Shown here piece after piece: positions 1 to 7,953 of a stretch of DNA of 32,548 bases (position 1 is the stretch's first letter; each line of letters starts with the position of its first letter). Origin of the DNA: a virus; the IMG/VR virus record IMGVR_UViG_3300049846_001203, positions 1-32,548 of that record; one strand, given 5' to 3'. The notes beneath the pieces are model-generated. The model worked only from the letters and a program-made list of their open reading frames with translations, ran no database searches and had not been told where the DNA came from. The translations under genes and the position numbers were made by a program.

Positions 1-168
1 AAACAAGGGATATAAGATTAGGAATGGCGGATTGGGCAGAGTCAAGGCCATAGTGATCGCGCAACCAATGCTGAGAAACCATGCAGAAATTTCCAGCACA
101 CACCGTAGAGGATTTTCTCGCCAATCCTCTACAATGTAGTCACGAACACTTAATAGCAGTGATTTCAC
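1..168 (-). CDS. Partial small membrane protein (5' end only)
   Basis: An open frame starts at a GTG at 168-166, directly abutting the TAA of the DsbA-like gene (TAA-GTG), and runs 56 codons off the left edge without a stop. It begins MKSLLLSVRDYIVEDW (GTG read as Met). A hydrophobic stretch at about residues 27-56 includes SIGCAITMALTLPNPP, so this looks like an N-terminal cytoplasmic segment followed by one or more membrane segments. From memory, short proteins with this NPP-containing helix occur in T4-like marine phages; no function is known to me. The zero-gap junction implies translational coupling to the gene upstream. The rest of the protein lies outside the window. Confidence 0.6.
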   Translation of the reverse strand, partial: MKSLLLSVRDYIVEDWRENPLRCVLEISAWFLSIGCAITMALTLPNPPFLILYPLF

Positions 169-420
169 TTAGGCCTTGTTCTTGGTTACAATAAGAATTT
201 CTTCAACGGCTTCGAGATCCGTTTGATCCTTGTCAAAGTCGCCCTTGAACGCCTTGGTAATGGCTTTATTAAGCACCGCTGCCTTGATATTCATTTCTTC
301 AGCAATGGCTGCAACAGTTTCCTTGAGTCCAACATTAAGATCATCAATCTCACGCTTGACTTGAACGCCTTCCTGGATCACCTTGGTAAGCTTGGCAATC
401 TGCTCGGGTGAAAAACTCAT
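169..420 (-). CDS. dsbA: DsbA-like double-stranded DNA-binding protein (T4 late transcription)
   Basis: This 83-residue, highly charged, helix-rich protein resembles T4 DsbA, a small dsDNA-binding protein that acts near late promoters. The recognisable part is about residues 29-77: an acidic helix (KETVAAIAEEMNIKAAVLNK) in the place of T4's AKDELGVDGKMFNRL, then a short basic turn and an acidic C-terminal helix. The ATG has a clear AGGAG (427-431) six bases upstream, and a sigma70-type promoter lies at 459-488. It is followed without a gap by the GTG-started membrane protein. This is one of the best pieces of evidence that the window is from a T4-type phage. The assignment is from remembered family pattern, not an alignment. 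Confidence 0.68.
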   Translation of the reverse strand: MSFSPEQIAKLTKVIQEGVQVKREIDDLNVGLKETVAAIAEEMNIKAAVLNKAITKAFKGDFDKDQTDLEAVEEILIVTKNKA

Positions 421-458
421 TTGAATCTCCTATGGTATGAGTAATAAACTACCCACTG

Positions 459-488
459 AGTATAACAGTACCGAACGGTGTAAGTCAA
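459..488 (-). promoter_or_regulatory. Sigma70-type promoter for the DsbA-like gene
   Basis: On the minus strand there is a -35 TTGACT (488-483), an 18-bp spacer and a -10 TATACT (464-459). Expected start is near 452, giving a leader of about 30 nt that includes the AGGAG. The -35 overlaps the end of the cytidylyltransferase-cupin gene, so the DsbA-like gene can be expressed apart from the upstream sugar cassette, probably by host-type RNA polymerase. The spacer holds a small palindrome, ACCGTTCGGT. Confidence 0.65.
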
Positions 489-1255
489 CCAGGATTTCGT
501 TCAATATCGGCTTCTTCACATTGTGAACCATACTGGATCTCAATGAGCCGGCATGGTTCGTTATAAGGATTGGTCAGCTGGTGCCATTCTCCGGCTTGGA
601 TTTCCATGGTTTCATGCGGACCTAAGGTTCTAGGAGGTATCGCGTAGCCCCCAGGCAATGCACCGTAAACATCGCAACGGCCTTCAACCACAAACCAATA
701 TTCGTGACGATTTTTGTGTCGCTGTAGGCTGAGCTTTTTTCCTGGCTCTACAGTAAGCTCTTTGACCTTGGTAGCAGAACCAATCATTGGATGATCATAA
801 AGCACACGATACTCGCCCCATGCCCTGTCTGTTTTGGGCTGCTTCCAGTCGCGCAAGATCCAACTACTGCTGTTCTTTTTATTGGAACCTCCTACGCCAA
901 ACACAAACTCCACACCTTCAATACGCATTTCTGGAATATTTTCGGAGGTTCGATCTCCGCCATTGGCAAAAACAAGTTCAGCATAGCTGTAGCTGTTTTT
1001 TACTTTTTGAATAGCATCGCAAGCCGAGTCATCGTTGTCATTGAAGATAAGTGTTTGATCAACACCTCGAATGCCAGCTACAATTGCCAGCCGTTCGTGC
1101 ATGGGCAAAAAGGCTCGTCCCTTTTTGCGTTCAAGCCAAGCATCGCTGTTGACTCCCACAATTAATAGGTCGCCTAGCTTTTTGGCTTCGGTTATATAGG
1201 CAATGTGTCCGCTGTGTATTGGATCAAAGCCTCCGGTGATTAAGACTATTTTCAT
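485..1255 (-). CDS. Cytidylyltransferase-like / cupin fusion protein
   Basis: This 256-residue protein has two domains. Residues 1-about 130 are a nucleotidyltransferase of the cytidylyltransferase/RfaE C-terminal type: GGFDPIHSGH at 8-17 carries the H14-x-G-H17 nucleotide-binding signature, and NSDAWLERKKGR follows. Such enzymes join a nucleotide to a sugar phosphate, alcohol phosphate or similar. Residues about 150-245 form a cupin like the C-terminal domain of type II mannose-6-phosphate isomerases, with LQRHKNRHEYWFVVEG (H180, H184, E185) and GEWHQL (H225) as likely metal ligands. Together they suggest an activated-sugar enzyme that isomerises and charges its substrate. The start overlaps the methyltransferase stop (ATGA), so the two are probably coupled. 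The exact sugar cannot be read from sequence. Confidence 0.82.
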   Translation of the reverse strand: MKIVLITGGFDPIHSGHIAYITEAKKLGDLLIVGVNSDAWLERKKGRAFLPMHERLAIVAGIRGVDQTLIFNDNDDSACDAIQKVKNSYSYAELVFANGGDRTSENIPEMRIEGVEFVFGVGGSNKKNSSSWILRDWKQPKTDRAWGEYRVLYDHPMIGSATKVKELTVEPGKKLSLQRHKNRHEYWFVVEGRCDVYGALPGGYAIPPRTLGPHETMEIQAGEWHQLTNPYNEPCRLIEIQYGSQCEEADIERNPG

Positions 1256-1860
1256 TGATTATTCTTTCTTAGCATAACAATGCCATGATCTTTGTTTAAT
1301 ACTACATTAAATCCTAAGGTTTCTAGGTAAGGTATAACAGCACCACACTTGCCAGTGTATGTTCCGTATTCATGTGCCCAATATGTGTCATCGCATATTA
1401 CTATTGCTTCATCCGTTAGCATATGAGTAAGCATCAGTGCTTGTCGTAAATGGGTAAATTGACTTTGATGATTATTCATTTCTAAGCCAAACCGTTCTCG
1501 ATATTTTTTTTGTTGTTCTAGAACATGAGATTCGCTGTTATGTGGGTTCCAGTCCCAATCAAAATTATCAAGTAGCACTATGCTAAAGCGAAGATTGTTA
1601 TGGTCTTCTAAAAACTGTTCACCGGTTTGATTAAAAAAATCAACAGGTAAGTCAAAGGGTAATTGTTTAAATTCTTCTCGGTTTTTTTCAATGACATCAG
1701 AATCTACATCTACCGAAAACAGCTGGCGCCCAAGATTTTTGGCTAGCGTGGCAAAAATATAGGTACTTCCATCTCCACGGTCAGAGCCAATTTCTAAGAG
1801 ATCGCCTTCAATGTTGATATCTTTGATAAACTTCAGAGTTTCTGCAAACTTCATCGACAT
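1252..1860 (-). CDS. Class I SAM-dependent methyltransferase
   Basis: This 202-residue protein carries the Rossmann-fold SAM-binding motif I (LLEIGSDRGDGSTYIF), an acidic end of strand 2 (FSVDVDSD) and a motif-IV-like strand VLLDNFDWDWNP. The layout fits the Methyltransf_24 group, often found in sugar and secondary-metabolite clusters. I chose the ATG at 1860 because GGAG (1872-1869) stands nine bases upstream; a TTG at 1875 would add five residues but would bury that ribosome site in the reading frame. It is coupled by ATGA to the cytidylyltransferase-cupin gene, so its substrate is probably part of the same glycan or nucleotide-sugar pathway. Base composition here is AT-richer than in the neighbouring dehydrogenase gene. 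Confidence 0.8.
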   Translation of the reverse strand: MSMKFAETLKFIKDINIEGDLLEIGSDRGDGSTYIFATLAKNLGRQLFSVDVDSDVIEKNREEFKQLPFDLPVDFFNQTGEQFLEDHNNLRFSIVLLDNFDWDWNPHNSESHVLEQQKKYRERFGLEMNNHQSQFTHLRQALMLTHMLTDEAIVICDDTYWAHEYGTYTGKCGAVIPYLETLGFNVVLNKDHGIVMLRKNNQ

Positions 1861-1896
1861 GGTAAATTTCTCCAAATTATTACGATAAGTATTAGT

Positions 1897-2841
1897 ATGA
1901 AGCTATTTACTGAAGTTTTTAACTGCCGTTATCCTATCGTTGCCATGGCAATGAATCAAGTATCTGATTTGCCACTGGCCAGTGCTGTGCGTAGAGCTGG
2001 TGCATTGCCCAGCTTGTCTGTTTTTAATTATTTGAATGTTGTTGGTGATCAGATAGTTTTAATACATGAAAATTTAGAAAAGGATCTTGCAGGGTATCAC
2101 AACGAATTCAATGACTGTGAGCTCTTGCTGAGTCTTAATCTGTCGTCTTTGACTGATCCTTTAATTTTAGAAATGATATTAAAGTATCGTGTCAAGCTCA
2201 TTGAAATTATCAAGGATGACACAGTTTTACCTGATGATGTAGTTGAAAGGCTTCCTAAAATTATTTGGTCTATTAAAGACAACGGCTCATTGATATTTCG
2301 TAAAATTGTAGACAAGGTCGCACACTTAGAACCTGGTGTATGGTCTAAAAACTTAGATGGATTTATTGTTAAAGGGCCAGATGGTGCTGGTCGGGGTTCT
2401 GTAGAAGGGTTAACTCTAGAAGAATCATGCAACATACTTAGAACTAAGTTTCCAGACAAACTATTGATTCCGTCCGGCGGTATTGGAACCAGTCAACAAG
2501 TGAAAGAATACATGTCTCAAGGAGCATTTGCCATTGGCATAGGAACATTGCTGGCTGCTAGTAAAGAAAGTAAAATTTCTGAAGCTACCAAGTTAAAAAT
2601 GATTGGCGCAACATCCGCAGACCTTTCTAAACTTTCCACTGGCACTTATACGGAAACCAAACAAAATGCACTGGTTTTCAGCTCAGATGTCAAAGAAAGA
2701 AATATGAACAATACACGCGGACTCATAGTAGGAATCAAAGATCCAAGCCGAGGCCATGTGTTTGCTGGCAAGTCAATAGACCAAATAAAAGAAATTCTAC
2801 CAGCAAATGATATTATTCAAGGCCTGGTCAAAGATCTATGA
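1897..2841 (+). CDS. Nitronate monooxygenase / IMPDH-like FMN TIM-barrel protein
   Basis: This 314-residue protein looks like the nitronate monooxygenase (2-nitropropane dioxygenase) group of FMN-binding TIM barrels. The N-terminus (CRYPIVAMAMNQVSDLPLASAVRRAGALPSLS) matches the usual start, GFIVKGPDGAGRG fits the glycine-rich mid-barrel loop, and IPSGGIGTSQQVKEYMSQGAFAIGIGTLL (in two parts, about residues 191-219) is the phosphate-binding region. It is the only plus-strand gene among the sugar genes. It diverges from the methyltransferase over a 36-bp gap and overlaps the dehydrogenase-transferase gene tail to tail by 6 bp. Its AT-rich make-up and odd orientation suggest separate acquisition. 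The real substrate is unknown; a role in the glycan pathway is possible but not shown. Confidence 0.75.
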   Translation: MKLFTEVFNCRYPIVAMAMNQVSDLPLASAVRRAGALPSLSVFNYLNVVGDQIVLIHENLEKDLAGYHNEFNDCELLLSLNLSSLTDPLILEMILKYRVKLIEIIKDDTVLPDDVVERLPKIIWSIKDNGSLIFRKIVDKVAHLEPGVWSKNLDGFIVKGPDGAGRGSVEGLTLEESCNILRTKFPDKLLIPSGGIGTSQQVKEYMSQGAFAIGIGTLLAASKESKISEATKLKMIGATSADLSKLSTGTYTETKQNALVFSSDVKERNMNNTRGLIVGIKDPSRGHVFAGKSIDQIKEILPANDIIQGLVKDL

Positions 2842-5196
2842 TGCAGCGTCATTGAGAAACTTAAACAAGGTTCCTTGCAAGTGTGTATCTTTTAGTTCTT
2901 CGTAGATGCGCTTGTTTTCAAAAGCAATAGAACTCAACTGCCCGTAAGTTAGCCCACGAGTAATTGGATCTAGATTACACAACCTCTGAATTTCAGAAAC
3001 GATAGAATTCAATCTATCTCTGTGATTTTCAATCTCGTCGTAGTGCTCATTGAGTACTCCACCAAACGTTCTAAAGCCAAGCTCTCTTAGTTTTTTCAAG
3101 AACCCAGCAGGGCCTACAATAATAAATGGATGACCGTGTGCAATGGCCTTGAATGTTTTTTCTGAAATAAAGATTTCACCTTGATTCCATGTGGTCTCAG
3201 TGATAACACTTAGAATGGTTCTTTGATAGTGGTCACTGACCACAGGCCCGTTAGTAGTAACATCGTATTCGTCAATGACCAGTGGCTTGTCAAGATATTC
3301 TAAAAAGTATCCCTGGGCTACTTCATCGAGATTAGGATCTTTAGCCAAGACATCAGCCGGGCTGAGCTTAAATCCATTGTAGAACTCGCCTTCGGGGACA
3401 AAGCTTACTAAGCCGTGCTGATCTAACTCTCGTCTGCGTAGTTCTGACACCAGTTGACATCTGTGGCTTCTCAGCACTCTGTTGTAGTTTAAAAACCATT
3501 TGTCTTTTTTGGTGTAGTCATGCTCAACATTTATTACTCTGGGATCTATCCACTCGTTGATGCTCATAAAGCTCAGATGATTCTTATATGGATCAACTAT
3601 ATTATTAGATTTCAGTGCTTGTTCAAAAGACAACAGCTCATTGGCATAAATGTACTGGTCATCAGTGACTTCAGGCCAAAACTCACGAAGCTGATTACGG
3701 AACATGATGCCGTGTGCAATGATACCTTCGTGCTGAGTAATAAAGATTATGCGATCTTCAGGCTTCAGTGATATTTGAGATTTGATGCGCTCAATCATTG
3801 GCTTTGCTTGCTCAGCAAAATTAACCTCATTGACCTTTACTTGTGCAATGTAAATGGCCGGTTTGGTCTCATCTAGTTCAAATCTAAAAGTATCATTGAT
3901 TCTTCTAAAAATACTACCACAATGCACAGGCGACAGTAATGCGCCATTGATTCGAGGCTTGTTAAATTTGGGATTGCCATAGTGTATCACACGACAGCCA
4001 GGTACAGAGCTTACACTACGCCATGGATCAACAATGACGCTGCCTGGATGAAATTTGAAATAGAATTCATCTCCGGTGACTTCAACTCCAGTTCCAGCAT
4101 AAGTCACAGCAGGATTATGAGCCAGTAGAATCACTGCTGGGCCAGTGGGTTCTGTTGTGTCTCCAGTAAGCGGATCAAAATAGCTGATTGGAACTCCTGT
4201 GTGTTCAACATAGTGTCCTACCAGTAAGCTGTAACTGCCAATTTCATAGGGCACATAGGGTTTATAGGCTTTACCGTGAATGATCACTGGTAAATTGCTC
4301 TCTCGGGCAAGGTCTGCTAGACGCCGAGCCATGTTAAAGGCCTGTGCATCTCTACTGCCCATGATAGCCTGAAACAAGTCGTAGCCAAGATCAAGTTCTT
4401 GCGAAAGCCAGCGTAGAGCAATGTTATCTCGGGGATGGCAAGCACCAGCATCGCCCATGCCAGCGGTCAAGTAACGCGGTCCAGTGATACGCTGTGTGGC
4501 AGCTTTAAGTGCGTCAGTGACAACATCAACATTGATATTGCCATTCTTCTCAGCCACATCCTGTATCATGTTAACCAAGCCAATCTTGGCACTGATAAAA
4601 GTATTGTAGAAAATCTTAATGGCTTCGGCTTCGTCCCAGGTTCCTACATTTACTCTAGGACTGTTTTCCATCAATGGCTGATAAAAGTCAATGAGTTCTT
4701 GTGCATCGCCCGTTAAAGTTCCGTCGGCGGTGCCAATAATAATGCATTCAGGATTGACCATGTCCCATTTAACACTACCCATGGCAATAAGATAAGGATT
4801 GTATACAAATCTACCGCGTGTTAGATATGGTAAAAGTTGTGTTCTCGTAGTTCCAGGTAACACAGTACTGATCAACACAATCATTTGATCGTCAGTGACC
4901 ACTTGATTCAATTCCCCTAACACACTGATTACAATGCCGTAGTCAAAATTGGTTGGAGGTAAATGTGCTATTGGAGCGTCGCCACCAAATGCAGGGTGAT
5001 GCGGTGTTGGTACTGCTACAAAAATAATATCGCGACCAGCAACTGCTTCAGCAATACTGTCCATCAAGGGTATCTTGGCTTCGGGGTCTTTGACTGTGTC
5101 GTAGCCAACAACATCATAGTGTTCTGCCATGACTTCGGCACAGGGCAAGCCCAGTTTACCGCACCCAATCATAGCTACTTTAGGTTTTACTTGCAT
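2836..5196 (-). CDS. UDP-sugar dehydrogenase fused to glycosyltransferase-like domain
   Basis: This 786-residue protein combines two enzymes. Residues 1-about 410 are a UDP-glucose/GDP-mannose dehydrogenase: IGCGKLGLP (NAD Rossmann loop, 10-18), a central domain with K194 and N198 (EAIKIFYNTF), the catalytic-cysteine loop GMGDAGACHPRDN with C253, and HGKAYKP at 307-313 in place of the usual GLAFKP-type motif. Such enzymes oxidise a sugar C6 alcohol to a uronic acid. From about 415 on is a glycosyltransferase-like domain with FLNYNRVLRSHR and ISEKTFKAIAHGHPFIIVG, shared with the proteins at 5197-6414 and 7954-9240. The start follows the upstream stop with no spacer (TAA-ATG). The fusion implies that the uronic acid is made and transferred by one polypeptide; this is inference. 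Confidence 0.82.
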   Translation of the reverse strand: MQVKPKVAMIGCGKLGLPCAEVMAEHYDVVGYDTVKDPEAKIPLMDSIAEAVAGRDIIFVAVPTPHHPAFGGDAPIAHLPPTNFDYGIVISVLGELNQVVTDDQMIVLISTVLPGTTRTQLLPYLTRGRFVYNPYLIAMGSVKWDMVNPECIIIGTADGTLTGDAQELIDFYQPLMENSPRVNVGTWDEAEAIKIFYNTFISAKIGLVNMIQDVAEKNGNINVDVVTDALKAATQRITGPRYLTAGMGDAGACHPRDNIALRWLSQELDLGYDLFQAIMGSRDAQAFNMARRLADLARESNLPVIIHGKAYKPYVPYEIGSYSLLVGHYVEHTGVPISYFDPLTGDTTEPTGPAVILLAHNPAVTYAGTGVEVTGDEFYFKFHPGSVIVDPWRSVSSVPGCRVIHYGNPKFNKPRINGALLSPVHCGSIFRRINDTFRFELDETKPAIYIAQVKVNEVNFAEQAKPMIERIKSQISLKPEDRIIFITQHEGIIAHGIMFRNQLREFWPEVTDDQYIYANELLSFEQALKSNNIVDPYKNHLSFMSINEWIDPRVINVEHDYTKKDKWFLNYNRVLRSHRCQLVSELRRRELDQHGLVSFVPEGEFYNGFKLSPADVLAKDPNLDEVAQGYFLEYLDKPLVIDEYDVTTNGPVVSDHYQRTILSVITETTWNQGEIFISEKTFKAIAHGHPFIIVGPAGFLKKLRELGFRTFGGVLNEHYDEIENHRDRLNSIVSEIQRLCNLDPITRGLTYGQLSSIAFENKRIYEELKDTHLQGTLFKFLNDAAS

Positions 5197-6414
5197 TTAA
5201 AATGAATCCCAAATATCTTTAATAATTTTAAAAACGACCTCGTCGTTTCTAGGATAACACAACTCTTTCCATTGTTTGTTGAATAGCTTTTGGTTGAAAG
5301 CCAATATTGGCTGCATTTGTATTCTCATGCTCTTTAGCTCATCCAACGACAACATACTTAACCGTTTTAGTTCACTTAGGATCATCCTTATTCGCTGATC
5401 TAGATCAGTCTCTTTATCATAATCCTCATTCCACCATTGGTCAAAGGTCTTATATCCTTGTGATTTTAACAGTTCTAGCATGCCTGAACTTGCAACCAGC
5501 ATAAAAGGATGTCCTACGCTGATAGGTTTCCATATTTTTTCAGAAAAGAACTGCACACCTTCTGTAACATGAGTTTCAGCAACCAGACTCAAAAATGTAT
5601 TGGTATAGTGTTCTGGCACAATGTTTTTATAAGCTGGATTGTTTGCTCCTAAATCCATGTCAAGCTCTAAGGGTATCAGTGAATCTATAGTATCAGCAGC
5701 TTGAGTTAAATTGGTGTGCCAAACACTACGCAAAACTTCATGGGTGTTTTTAACACCGTCGCCGTGATAGCTGATTAGTCCTCTGTCAAACAACTGTTCA
5801 TTGATTATGTGCGCCAGCACCAGTGCGCGGTGTTCTTTTGCTCGTCTATTGTAATTTAAAAAAAGATTTTTTAAGTCAACAGGTTCAAAAGGCACAAGAC
5901 TGTTAACAGGGTCATTCCAACATATAAACATACTGGCTGGGACTTTGGTAAATTGATATTGCTGAGTATCAGCAACATTTTGATTACCGTGTATAAAATA
6001 AACCTGTTGCGAATTTAACTGATGCTGCTTACACCAAGAGTCAAGTATTTCATAATCGCGACTAAATCTGCCATAGCCGCTGTCACCTTCCAGTGGAAAT
6101 ATCAAAACTATTTTACACAGATTATTATGGGCATCATGGATTACTCTGGGGTCAATGCAGTTAAATCCCATATGCTCATGTCTTTCAAAATAATGACTGT
6201 TTCGAATTTGTACTGGAAAAATATATTTTTTACCTAGATTGTGCTCTAGTCCGTGACATTCTATGTCTGGATGTGACATTAAAAAATCCTGATCTATTCT
6301 TTGTTTGCCGTGCGTGGGCAAGTTACTCTTATCTGGATAATCTAATGGAACAGTATTGGGTAACCAATAATTTAGCTCGCTGTCCCAATGCTGAAATACA
6401 AATTTAATCGACAT
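5197..6414 (-). CDS. Glycosyltransferase-like protein (paralogue 2)
   Basis: This protein of about 405 residues shares its C-terminal core with the second half of the dehydrogenase fusion and with the 7954-9240 protein. Shared blocks are FLNYNRRAKEHRALVLAHI, then LSLVAETHVTEGVQFFSEKIWKPISVGHPFMLV and a tail with GYKTFDQWWNEDYD. The E-x(n)-SEK-x(n)-G-x-P pattern resembles nucleotide-sugar-binding C-terminal domains of GT10/exostosin-type transferases; the family is my inference. The start is the ATG at 6414, which overlaps the radical SAM stop by 11 bp; a longer frame back to 6630 would run through the radical SAM gene. No signal peptide or membrane segment is seen, so it acts in the cytoplasm. 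Confidence 0.7.
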   Translation of the reverse strand: MSIKFVFQHWDSELNYWLPNTVPLDYPDKSNLPTHGKQRIDQDFLMSHPDIECHGLEHNLGKKYIFPVQIRNSHYFERHEHMGFNCIDPRVIHDAHNNLCKIVLIFPLEGDSGYGRFSRDYEILDSWCKQHQLNSQQVYFIHGNQNVADTQQYQFTKVPASMFICWNDPVNSLVPFEPVDLKNLFLNYNRRAKEHRALVLAHIINEQLFDRGLISYHGDGVKNTHEVLRSVWHTNLTQAADTIDSLIPLELDMDLGANNPAYKNIVPEHYTNTFLSLVAETHVTEGVQFFSEKIWKPISVGHPFMLVASSGMLELLKSQGYKTFDQWWNEDYDKETDLDQRIRMILSELKRLSMLSLDELKSMRIQMQPILAFNQKLFNKQWKELCYPRNDEVVFKIIKDIWDSF

Positions 6415-7909
6415 CTGCCACTGATTCAGATTCTGCCGCTGGTTCTTCGCTGACAACAATGCTGGCTGCTGCTTCTGCCAATTGTTTAGCTCTAGCCTCC
6501 TCGTAATACTTGCCAGCGTTCTCATAGTAGTAGGCAATTTCAGGAAATACCTTGCAGAAATCTGTGCCATTGCGACGATCTGTTTCTTTGATATAGAGAT
6601 AGAAATCATCGCGAGCTCTGAGATTCTCATCGCTCATTGGCCATTCGGCAACAGCAACATTATAAACTCGTTCAAGATTTTCAACTTCGTGCGGGTAGAA
6701 ACCATTGTGATATGTGACTTCATTGTAGGTTGATATATTTCTTTTCATGAAGTCAACACATCTGGCCAGCTTAACCAACATACTGGTGTCAGCAATCAAT
6801 GCGCTGAGGTATCGTGGATGTCGTAGATAAGGAAAGTCTAGCATCACGCCACGAAGACCACTTTCAGTATTTTTAACCACAGCAGATTGTCTAATGGCCA
6901 AGATATCTCGTAAGAAATATTCAAACCTAGGAATACTCAAGATATTAAAAGTCACCATGATTGTGACTTCCAGTGCTGGGTACTTTAGCATGATGTTCCA
7001 GAGATTATTGTACCAGCGGGTGTAGTTTAATCCCTTGCGAATGTATTCTGCTTGCTCACCATGTGTGTCACAGCTGGTAAAAATCTTTAACTTTTTGACC
7101 AGTTTGTTTTCCACAATGTGATTACATTTTTGTAAAAATTCTTCTAGTAGCTTGTCGTCGACACCTAGGTTACTGTTGATGGCTATTTCAAGTTCAGGAT
7201 TGGGATGTTCAATGATCCAATCTAGTGTACGGAATGTTTCTTTGCTGAGCAAAGGTTCGCCGCCAGTGATGCGAAACACCTTTAGCTTGGGGTACAGTTC
7301 TGGCCACCAACGCCACCATGCATCAATATAAGGATTGGGATCTTTGTGTGGAATAGGAAATTTGCCAATGCTTTTGAGAAATGTCAAATCATGTTCTTGA
7401 TGACCTTGACTCAGCGGAATAGGACCGTGTCGTTTGGTTTCCTGCATCAAGGTACTGCTGATTTCGGGACTGCAATATGCACAGCCAAAATTACACACAT
7501 TGCTGAAGCTGACTTCAACATAAGCAGGAATAACATCTGCGTCCCAAGGCATCTGAGCACTGGATTCTAAAAATGGCTTGCCCCACACTGGATCTGCTGA
7601 CTTCTTGATTCTATCGCTGAAGTGCTGTCCGGGTGCATCCTCTACACGCCAGCAATAGTCACATTCTTTGGGTCGCTTGCCTTCCAGCATTTCCTTGCGT
7701 AGTCCCTTTTTAAAATTGGTATTGTGCAAGGCGCTGGGATTATTTTCTAATTCTGCTACAGGAATCTTGTGTGTGCCAGGGTGGTGGCAACTGTGTGTTT
7801 GCCCAGTGGCCAGGTGAATGGTTACCTGCTGCCATTTGGCCACGCAGTAAGTTGGGCTTACTTGGCTTAGTTCCTTGTGTATCTTAATAAGATGGTGGTT
7901 TGGGTTCAT
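6404..7909 (-). CDS. Radical SAM enzyme (phage twitch/SPASM-like type)
   Basis: This 501-residue protein has the radical SAM CxxxCxxC motif in VCNFGCAYC (C139, C143, C146) and the SAM-contact motif ITGGEPLLS. Extra cysteines before the barrel (C22, C41, C83, C86; note CDYCWRVED) could hold an auxiliary cluster, as in twitch- or SPASM-type enzymes, though here they are N-terminal. The C-terminus is an Ala/Glu-rich tail. Related proteins occur in T4-like marine phages from memory; their substrate is unknown. It sits between two glycosyltransferase-like genes, so a sugar or peptide modification in the same pathway is plausible. A late-promoter-like CATAAATA lies at 7939-7946, 30 bp upstream of the ATG. 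Confidence 0.82.
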   Translation of the reverse strand: MNPNHHLIKIHKELSQVSPTYCVAKWQQVTIHLATGQTHSCHHPGTHKIPVAELENNPSALHNTNFKKGLRKEMLEGKRPKECDYCWRVEDAPGQHFSDRIKKSADPVWGKPFLESSAQMPWDADVIPAYVEVSFSNVCNFGCAYCSPEISSTLMQETKRHGPIPLSQGHQEHDLTFLKSIGKFPIPHKDPNPYIDAWWRWWPELYPKLKVFRITGGEPLLSKETFRTLDWIIEHPNPELEIAINSNLGVDDKLLEEFLQKCNHIVENKLVKKLKIFTSCDTHGEQAEYIRKGLNYTRWYNNLWNIMLKYPALEVTIMVTFNILSIPRFEYFLRDILAIRQSAVVKNTESGLRGVMLDFPYLRHPRYLSALIADTSMLVKLARCVDFMKRNISTYNEVTYHNGFYPHEVENLERVYNVAVAEWPMSDENLRARDDFYLYIKETDRRNGTDFCKVFPEIAYYYENAGKYYEEARAKQLAEAAASIVVSEEPAAESESVADVD

Positions 7910-7938
7910 TAAATTATATCCGTTTTTAATGGCTAGGG

Positions 7939-7946
7939 TATTTATG
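7939..7946 (-). promoter_or_regulatory. T4-late-like box CATAAATA
   Basis: Reads CATAAATA on the minus strand (7946 to 7939), seven of eight bases of the T4 late consensus TATAAATA, in the 44-bp gap between the glycosyltransferase-like gene and the radical SAM gene. Transcription would start near 7933, leaving a leader of about 24 nt. Eight-base AT-rich motifs are easily found by chance. Confidence 0.4.
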
Positions 7947-7953
7947 TTGTATA

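Noticed and set aside
787-1165. Plus-strand frames antisense to the minus-strand genes (for example here and in 10319-10693, 19097-19570, 30127-30639)
   Set aside because: They lack ribosome sites, known motifs and natural protein composition, and lie fully within well-supported genes.
1861-1875. TTG start for the methyltransferase at 1875
   Set aside because: It would place the GGAG ribosome site inside the reading frame; ATG at 1860 has this GGAG nine bases upstream.
5197-6630. Longer start for the second glycosyltransferase-like protein
   Set aside because: The extra 72 codons run antiphase through the end of the radical SAM gene and look like shadow sequence; the ATG at 6414 gives an 11-bp overlap and a natural N-terminus.
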